From Desulfobulbaceae bacterium (lineage in GTDB: Bacteria > Desulfobacterota > Desulfobulbia > Desulfobulbales > VMSU01), in assembly GCA_013792005.1 (NCBI GenBank), contig VMSU01000190.1:29611-93610 (forward strand): 64,000 nucleotides of DNA, given 5' to 3'. This document shows positions 59,701 to 64,000 of the stretch, one piece after another. Every line of letters begins with the position of its first letter. Position 1 is the stretch's first letter. The position numbers and the translations under genes are program-made. Below the pieces are notes generated by a model. That model saw nothing but the letters and a program-made list of their open reading frames with translations, had not been told where the DNA came from and did no database searches.

Positions 59701-61810
59701 GGAAAAATCCGGCAATACCGATGATGGCGATGTCTGAAGGTTGCGAGGTGGCGCTCTTTTGGGGGAGGGTGGTTACGGAAGCGGTTGCTGCTGTGATCTT
59801 GTGGAAGCTGTTAATTGCCAGATCATGATGAAGCTCGGCAATAGTGGTAATTCCGGTTTGGAGGGCTGCCATCTGTCCGACCATGTAGATACCTTCTTCG
59901 TGCTGAACGGCTTCGTCAACGACTTTCAGTGTTGATTTGTCTGAGCGGGTGACCCCCTTTGCGGCTATGCGTAGTCGTCCTCGCTCCATACCTTCCAAGA
60001 TATGCCTTGCTTCTTCAATGGGTATTTTCTCTGCCAACAGCCTTCGTTTTTCGCTTAAAAAACACGTGGCGAACGGAGTTGTAACACACCGGACAGCATG
60101 TCCTGGTCCAGTTTCAAGCAGGGTGGTTTGCTGGCAGTCGATCATTTTCTGCTGGTACAGTGGCACGATGGCGCCGGAAGTCACGGCTTCTTTGGTGAAA
60201 AGGTACGCGCTGCCGATCTGTAGGCCGACACTGGCGCCACGGGCTGTTAATGGGGCGGTCATCACCCCGAGCATTGCTGCAGAGAGCGAGTCTTTGATTC
60301 CACCCGCAAAGAGGATGTGAAATCCTTGCAAGCTGCCGGATTTCTCGGCATGAACAAGGAGTCGTTGGATCATGGTCTCCCAGAGAACAAATCCACAGAA
60401 GGGTCCGACATGGCCCCCTGCTTCGCGGCCCTCGAAGATGAAGCGGCGCAGGCCGTGATCGATAAAAATATCGAGGATACTGACGGTGGGGATATGGACA
60501 TAGGTGTGAATTCCCTCTTTTTCGAGTCGTTTGGCCTGGTGAGGTTGACCGCCGGCCAGCAGCGCAAATGGAGGGCGGTGTTTAATGAGGACATCCAACT
60601 GCTCTGCAAAAACTTGTGTCGGCAGGAACCCGAGCAGGCCCACTCCCCAGTTGGAGTGGTTAAGCAGTTTTGCCGTGGCGCTGAAAAGAGAATCCAGCTC
60701 GTCGTGACGCAGCCAGGCGGCAGCCAGGAAGGGAATTGCTCCCTCTTGGGCAACGGACAGGGCAAATTGGGGCGTGTCGCTGACCCTGGCCATGGGACCT
60801 TGGACAAGGGCATACTTAGTGTTATGACTTTTGGCCATAGCGCCGGTTGATGAGAATGGATTCCCTTCTGTCATCAACCGACAGTGTTTTTCAACGCTTT
60901 GCTTGATTGCCTGGACAATGCCGCTCACAGTAATAAACGTGTCGGCAAAGTAGCTGGCGACGGCAATGTCTTGTCCAAGCATCAGGAAAACGTGTTCTTC
61001 GTCAGGGTGACGGGTCGTCATGGTCTCAGCAAGGTGACGCCGCCATTGAAGCAGGCGGTCATCGCTGCCCAGCGGTTGTTGGCATAACTGCTGTTCAATC
61101 TGGTGCAACTCGTCAATGACTGTTGAGCCGGAAAGGGATTGAATCCGGTAAGTTTCGCCTACTTCCTCGCCAATTATTTGGGTCTTCCGGCCATCTTGTT
61201 TGCGAAGGATCTGTTGAGCTTTGGGGGAGAGAGAGGACTCTCGCGCAAGGCACAGTTGTGCGTCAAGTATCACTCCAGCAGCGCCAGCCATATAACAGGC
61301 GCTGGCAGTGTGTAGGCCTATGCCGCCGTGCACCCAAACCGGCTCTGAAAATGCTGCTTTGACTTGCTGCAGTAAAATGAAGGAGGTCTCTGAGCCAACT
61401 CTGCCTCCGGCTTCGTTGCCTTTGATAATAAATGCGTCAACACCGCAATGGTGGCCTAACGCCGCCTCATTAAGTGAGGTGCATTCGAGCATGATGGTGA
61501 TTTTGTGTGTTCGGAGGGAGGATACGGCCTCGTGCAATTGTTCCGGTTTCGGTGTTGTTAAGATGACCGTAGTCAGCCGGGGAGGAGGAGCGGAACAGAC
61601 TCCGAGAAAAAAATGATCGACTACGGCATTGATTTTAATGCCGTAGTCGTTGATGGCAAAGTGGTCGAGTTTGTTGATGGAGGCGAGGGCAGTGGGAGTA
61701 TCGTCGCAAAAGGTTAAGTCAAGGACTCCCAACTCTCCAGCCCTGCTGCCGGCAATAGCTAAAGATGGATCAAGGAGACCTGGAATTGTGCACGTTATAA
61801 TTGATATCAT
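53735..61810 (-). CDS. PfaA-like synthase with tandem enoyl-reductase-type, KS, AT, ACP, KR and DH domains
   Basis: The frame opens at 61942, but the ATG at 61810, behind GAGAAG, gives a natural start at MISIITCTIP and 2691 residues. Domains in order: two nitronate monooxygenase-like TIM-barrel modules (about 1-290 and 320-640; NEAGGRVG and REAGGHVG) of the PfaD enoyl-reductase type. KS (about 692-1126) has Cys883 in DGACASS. AT (about 1255-1563) has Ser1360 in GHSYGE. ACP has Ser1777 in LGIDSIKRVEIL. A KR (about 1870-2310) has TGGARGI and SSVAGTFGNRGQCDYSAANE. A terminal DH has HRLDGRPVLP. It probably builds a reduced or partly unsaturated acyl chain with the downstream synthase. Confidence 0.92.
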   Translation of the reverse strand: MISIITCTIPGLLDPSLAIAGSRAGELGVLDLTFCDDTPTALASINKLDHFAINDYGIKINAVVDHFFLGVCSAPPPRLTTVILTTPKPEQLHEAVSSLRTHKITIMLECTSLNEAALGHHCGVDAFIIKGNEAGGRVGSETSFILLQQVKAAFSEPVWVHGGIGLHTASACYMAGAAGVILDAQLCLARESSLSPKAQQILRKQDGRKTQIIGEEVGETYRIQSLSGSTVIDELHQIEQQLCQQPLGSDDRLLQWRRHLAETMTTRHPDEEHVFLMLGQDIAVASYFADTFITVSGIVQAIKQSVEKHCRLMTEGNPFSSTGAMAKSHNTKYALVQGPMARVSDTPQFALSVAQEGAIPFLAAAWLRHDELDSLFSATAKLLNHSNWGVGLLGFLPTQVFAEQLDVLIKHRPPFALLAGGQPHQAKRLEKEGIHTYVHIPTVSILDIFIDHGLRRFIFEGREAGGHVGPFCGFVLWETMIQRLLVHAEKSGSLQGFHILFAGGIKDSLSAAMLGVMTAPLTARGASVGLQIGSAYLFTKEAVTSGAIVPLYQQKMIDCQQTTLLETGPGHAVRCVTTPFATCFLSEKRRLLAEKIPIEEARHILEGMERGRLRIAAKGVTRSDKSTLKVVDEAVQHEEGIYMVGQMAALQTGITTIAELHHDLAINSFHKITAATASVTTLPQKSATSQPSDIAIIGIAGFFPLAPDATHYWNNIVNKVNAIREIPKERWDFTALFNENRYTPDRIYAKWGTFLDDIPFDPLNYGMPPKMIPSVEPLHLMALESVRHALRDAGYDRRPFDRERTAVTMGISGAGDLAQLYSFRTMLPMFFGNQADDIVKHFNGHLPEWTEDSFPGILMNVAAGRIANRFDFGGMNTLVDGACASSLAALYSAVKELETGSCDLAIAGGADCMQNPFTYMCFSKTHALSPRGVCNSLDAKADGIVIGESIVSVVLKRLADAERDGDKIYSVIKGMGASSDGRDRSLTAPGVKGQMRALKRAYAKAGFSPATVELMEAHATGTVEGDKIEIESLSQVLQAENTTPRNCAIGSVKSMIGHTKSAAGLASLVKTALALHHKVLPPTLGVETPNPGLQKAGSPLYVNGDPRPWFRSEHPRRAGVNAFGFGGTNYHTVLEEYLGSYYQSELSASYQDWPTELFCWQATDGVTLSEALHQFKTVVNQSKTASLKDFSHANTLKNSTHPASDKGMMAKLALIANSTEDLLAKIDQALTELNNSPKHFTDPRGLFYRLNSSLAGQQVAFLFPGQGSQYVNMMAELAIQFPWVQELFERSNMLLTARRSTPLSSVIFPAQVFTTAEQREQAAELAQTTAAQPAMGTSDLTIYHLLHRLGVIPDMVAGHSYGEYVALCVAKAIGEEDLLHLSEARARFILEGTGDAPGIMAAVEADANSVESLIAEIPGVWVANINAPDQVVISGATEAIQAAMKRFEHQEIKVRQLPVGCAFHSPLIKPSCAAMTDYLKSVPIQQPKLPVYSNVTAAPHSTDPASIKDSLVNHLVNRVRFVEQIENMYQAGARIFVECGPGRVLTGLVDKILGDRPHLAVVTNQRGRSAFTQLHFALAELFIHGTPIDLVPLFAGRLTKKCDQPQKKLSPTTWLVNGSGARPADKPALPPLTPFQFHDVIRKPIHHPVQSATDQTVVSSASHPSLENRDAALIGFQQLMRHFLDTQHAVMARYLAGANDETRSIPQTTSDDHRVTPPEPLPVNNETDSSDQPMTQILSPAYDAEAELMAVVSARTGYPPEMIDLDSDMEADLGIDSIKRVEILGEFLKGRDTDGERGVPPAEVEKARTLRQILSWAKTKPEPTRPSRTEDPPLSDQEFSSAPQPVTSVQPPPAFLPRCVVESSPMPLPSQTLPLPKRYPLLITDDGHGIAETLAGTLHENGCEVLLLRSCKQRQLAGNWTEYFLDQTATASLADLIKKRHAGISGFIHLSPLQPMPAPFAEINAAEWQQRLISDIKPMFALLQYFADDLKDSRGVVAAATAMGGTFGLDDAYQQDFFPGQGALSGFMKTLAIEWPEVRVKVIDTSPADPVETIAHSLFAELITTDEHVEIGLFGGNRYGLVGRLAPLPQVTETELHPDSDWVIVITGGARGITARVAIELAERFQPTLILLGRSPAPAPGTNQEFSHLSSALEIKQAIIKQSQEQKLSLTIAEVEDSCRRLLAEREISAAMTRMQQAGSRVVYHQVDVNDSEKFSALLTSIHQQYGAIDGIIHGAGIIEDKLFVDKKWESFARVFFTKANSTWTIANALPTIAPRFVAFFSSVAGTFGNRGQCDYSAANEVMNKTALWLNRHWSGRSVALNWGPWAGSGMATPEVQEQFLKRQVHLVGQDEGALAFVREITYGQQNEVEILLGDGPWVALANLPAPSTLCPLLQGITPHHNDNHPTLVPLTLDPQTHLYLDDHRLDGRPVLPAAVAVEIMAETAATLNPGWQVTAIREVRVLKGIVIEQERLQIVISAHETTTTGNNFRRLTLGISTEEGGRLSYSGIAELHQSPPPVAVRPLPVLGELHPLGMSINETYDKWLFHGPLFQCITSIEGINDHGLRATLKTSKPGQCLQNVATGNWLTDPILLDGGLQLALIWTRFHRDMTMLPSAMAAVHLYQPFSLVTEVSCQLEVVESVHQHGIIFNLYFIDQKGVLLGMIERLEATGSKELNRLTEKAGHTSEGDVI

Positions 61811-61950
61811 TTTTTGCTTCTCGGTTGATATGACTATTGAGTCGTAGCTTGGATTAGGCCGTTGTTTGACCATGAGAATCCGAATTTGTCTTTTCGAGTG
61901 TCTCTGGCTTTCACTTTTCGCCAGGGTGACGTTACATGGCAACGATAAGC

Positions 61951-61978
61951 ATAATAACTTATTGATACTGAGATTGAA
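61951..61978 (-). promoter_or_regulatory. Tentative promoter of the megasynthase operon
   Basis: On the minus strand TTCAAT (61978-61973) and TATTAT (61956-61951) are 16 bases apart, 140 bases upstream of the chosen start. The -10 is good and the -35 weak. Confidence 0.35.
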
Positions 61979-62014
61979 CTAACAATGATTGAGTGAATTG
62001 GCAGACCATCAACG

Positions 62015-62079
62015 CAACTTCACCCTGATTCTTTGATTTTCCTATTAATTAGGAAAATCAAAGAATCAGGGTGAAGTTG
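62015..62079. repeat. Perfect 30-bp inverted repeat with 5-base loop
   Basis: The left arm (62015-62044, starting CAACTTCACCCTGATTCTTT) and the right arm (62050-62079, ending AATCAGGGTGAAGTTG) are exact reverse complements around TTAAT. It lies between the stop of the right-hand gene and the megasynthase start. No T-run follows on either strand, so it is not a standard terminator. Confidence 0.9.
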
Positions 62080-62174
62080 TCAGTCTAACTCAGTGGTGAA
62101 TGTTTGGGATTTACAGGGTAACACAACCGGTGGCTGGGCAATGTTCACTCAACCATCGGTTGCGCCGGATGATG

Positions 62175-64000
62175 TTATTCTACTTTCCCGGTCAGGCCGA
62201 GATAATCGTCAAAGGTTGCATCGCCGTCTGTATCAATGGAAATCAACCGTGGATCCTTAAATTTTACGAATCCACCAAGATCGAGTCCTTTGATGCAGGC
62301 AGGCGGTGCAAAACGATTGGCATTTTGCAGCATGAGATTGATGGTGGTGTCTTGTCCTGATGTGTCGGCCAGGAGGTCGTCATCACCGGTGCTGATTGCT
62401 CCGCCACAGACTACTCCCAGAGAGCGGATAGTCGGTTGTACAGAGATGACCCTGGAGAGGAAGCCAGGATCGCCACTGGCACAGACATCATCACAGGTTC
62501 CGCCTACTGAGGCGCAATCGCTGTTGGCGCTGCAAAGGATCGATGGATCGTTAGCGCATTGCTTGGTAGCGAGTTGCATGCCGGTTTCGATATTAAGGTC
62601 GAGACAGGCGCCAAAGAAACTGCAGTCACCGACAGTTGGCGCATCCTGTGCCAGACAGCTATGGGTGCTGGGCAGTTCGCCGTCAAGCAGGCCGTCGTTG
62701 TTACGATCGAGTACCAGGGCGACGGAGAGGTCGTTGAGACGTACTGACGTTTCAACATCGGAAGTAGAGATATCGTCCTGGATCAGCAATCGTGGCGGAA
62801 CGTCGGCTCGAACGCAGAACAGAAGCGGTTGTGCCGCATTGATGTTGATCTCCGCGAGCTTGGTTTTCGTGGCAGTGCATACCACGCGCTGGGCCAGCGG
62901 TAGAGTGGTGCAGTCCACACCTTTAAAGCCGTAGCAGGCGCCTTTTGCTATGGCGGTCTTGACAAGACTTTGCTGGCAGGTGCCGCTGCAATCCGCATCC
63001 GTCTTGCAGGAAACGGTATTGTCGTCGCTACAGACACCGACAGACAGTGTCCCGCAGTCCACCGGCAGGAGATCGCCCAGTGTCTTCCCTGTGCTATTGC
63101 ATCCGGTCTTCAGACGCCCGGATGTGGTCATGCTGGCGAAGAACTGATTAAAGGTGTCGTCGGAGAGGGCGACGAAGACCTCGTCGACACCGTTAACCGG
63201 CAGGGATGGGATCGGAGCCGGAGTAAGTACAGCGCCTGGAGTGGGCTCGACCTCGGGGTCAACAACCAGGGTCTCAAAATTTCCCTTAAGTCCGGCAACA
63301 AGGCCCTGAGGGGTGATCTGTACGTCGCTTAAAATCGCCGACAGTTTTTGGCCCGTTCCTTCGACTTCCTGCTCATCGACCTTGATATTTTCCAGGGCAA
63401 TGGGGTCAGGTGCTGATGAACCGACTTCACCCTCGAAGTTGATGTCGATGGTTTGTCCAAAACCGATGACTGGAATGAGGTTGTCCCCGGCAATGATATT
63501 AACCAAAGCGGCAATCGGAGTGAGAAGAATATCGCAAAGGGTGGCGAGGCAGCCGATAGAGGCGTGAATGTTGCCGGTGGTTGGCTGCGAGTTGATCGGC
63601 TTGGTGAAAAGTGGAGCGCCCGGAGCCTGGGTGCCAAGCAGTTGTCCCTCGGTGATGTCGAATTCCAGTTTTGCCCCGGACAGGGTTGTGCTGGTGGTGC
63701 CGGAGACATTGGTCTTGGCGACACAGACACCAAGCACTTCGGTGCGGCAGCGTCCTTTTGCCTCCATGTTGATTTTCACTGTGGGCAGATTTATGGCAAC
63801 GTGCATCTTGTCGTTTTGAAAATCGACCGGACAGGAGATTTGGTTCGGATCCATTTCGAAACCGGTGACATAGATACGAACTGTCGGGTCACAAGAGCAG
63901 GCTGAGACTTCCATCTTTTGTGAACCTACCTCCTTGTTGAGCATGTCCTTTTTCAGGTTGTCATAGAATTGTTGGCCAGCCCCAATGCACCGCTTGTTGA
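62175..64000 (-). CDS. Cys-rich, probably exported protein of unknown function, 5' end outside the window
   Basis: The frame is open to the right edge (residues before Met63944 read NKRCIGAGQQFYDNLKKD), so the gene continues beyond the window. At least 607 residues are visible. Cysteine motifs of the type DNTVSCKTDADCSGTCQQ and SILCSANSDCASVGGTCDD match the C-x-S-D-x-D-C modules found in secreted deltaproteobacterial proteins. A calcium-loop-like DTDGDATFDDY lies near the end. A hydrophobic segment (LTPIAALVNIIAG) lies in the middle. I do not recognise the family. It is separated from the megasynthase operon by the 30-bp palindrome. Confidence 0.75.
   Translation of the reverse strand, partial: NKRCIGAGQQFYDNLKKDMLNKEVGSQKMEVSACSCDPTVRIYVTGFEMDPNQISCPVDFQNDKMHVAINLPTVKINMEAKGRCRTEVLGVCVAKTNVSGTTSTTLSGAKLEFDITEGQLLGTQAPGAPLFTKPINSQPTTGNIHASIGCLATLCDILLTPIAALVNIIAGDNLIPVIGFGQTIDINFEGEVGSSAPDPIALENIKVDEQEVEGTGQKLSAILSDVQITPQGLVAGLKGNFETLVVDPEVEPTPGAVLTPAPIPSLPVNGVDEVFVALSDDTFNQFFASMTTSGRLKTGCNSTGKTLGDLLPVDCGTLSVGVCSDDNTVSCKTDADCSGTCQQSLVKTAIAKGACYGFKGVDCTTLPLAQRVVCTATKTKLAEININAAQPLLFCVRADVPPRLLIQDDISTSDVETSVRLNDLSVALVLDRNNDGLLDGELPSTHSCLAQDAPTVGDCSFFGACLDLNIETGMQLATKQCANDPSILCSANSDCASVGGTCDDVCASGDPGFLSRVISVQPTIRSLGVVCGGAISTGDDDLLADTSGQDTTINLMLQNANRFAPPACIKGLDLGGFVKFKDPRLISIDTDGDATFDDYLGLTGKVE

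Noticed and set aside
61811..61942. Upstream in-frame starts for the first megasynthase (61942 or 61873)
   Set aside because: The extra residues are polar, not family-like, and the ATG at 61810 has a ribosome site and a natural flavin-barrel start.
62015..62079. The 30-bp palindrome as a rho-independent terminator
   Set aside because: The stem is AT-rich in the middle and neither strand shows a T-run after it.

Overview
The window looks like a chromosomal segment of a Gram-negative, probably Deltaproteobacteria/Desulfobacterota-type bacterium, perhaps a relative of Desulfobulbales. This rests on the tRNA-Ser/SRP RNA/dnaX/ybaB/recR block, the thrS-infC-rpmI-rplT-pheS-pheT-ihfA-merR block, Calx-beta/DUF1566 secreted proteins and a PfaA-like lipid megasynthase. 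The taxon is an inference, because no rRNA gene is present.

Layout. 1-3.5 kb: a large secreted adhesin-like protein cut by the left edge, then a small DUF1566 protein. 3.7-14.9 kb: an informational block with tRNA-Ser, SRP RNA, dnaX, ybaB, recR, tRNA-Val, thrS, infC (with an ATT start), rpmI, rplT, pheS, pheT, ihfA, a MerR-type regulator and tRNA-Pro. 15-16.4 kb: a CorA-like transporter, then about 0.9 kb of AT-rich DNA without a convincing gene. 17.3-37.6 kb: a co-directional cluster of 14 genes: acyl carrier protein, phosphodiesterase-superfamily enzyme, alpha/beta hydrolase-PilZ fusion, two SDR reductases, four class I methyltransferases, a B12-type radical SAM enzyme, a double class III CoA-transferase, a beta-propeller-like/methyltransferase fusion, a TPR-PilZ protein, a PqqD/M50-like/HlyD fusion and a TolC-like channel. 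Many of these genes abut or overlap by a few bases. Palindromic, MITE-like elements lie at the only wide gaps. 37.9-45.2 kb: lipoprotein esterase, sulfotransferase-like protein, SGNH hydrolase, hybrid histidine kinase and a periplasmic binding protein. 45.5-48.5 kb: a plastic zone with a gene remnant truncated by an IS3-family element and a Phd/ParE-type toxin-antitoxin pair flanked by 25-nt direct repeats. 48.6-61.8 kb, minus strand: two translationally coupled megasynthase genes. 62.2-64 kb: a secreted Cys-rich protein cut by the right edge.

How the genes may work together. The 17-37 kb cluster has a carrier protein, ketoreductase-like SDRs, methylating enzymes, CoA-transferases and an envelope-spanning export pair, but no ketosynthase. 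The only ketosynthases in the window are in the megasynthase pair 11 kb away. That pair carries tandem enoyl-reductase-type domains, KS, AT, ACP, KR and DH domains and its own phosphopantetheinyl transferase, so it looks self-sufficient for making a long acyl chain. My inference is that the cluster builds, methylates and exports an unusual lipid or polyketide-like product. Two PilZ proteins with intact c-di-GMP motifs suggest the process is tied to c-di-GMP signalling. A functional link between the cluster and the megasynthases rests only on proximity and content.
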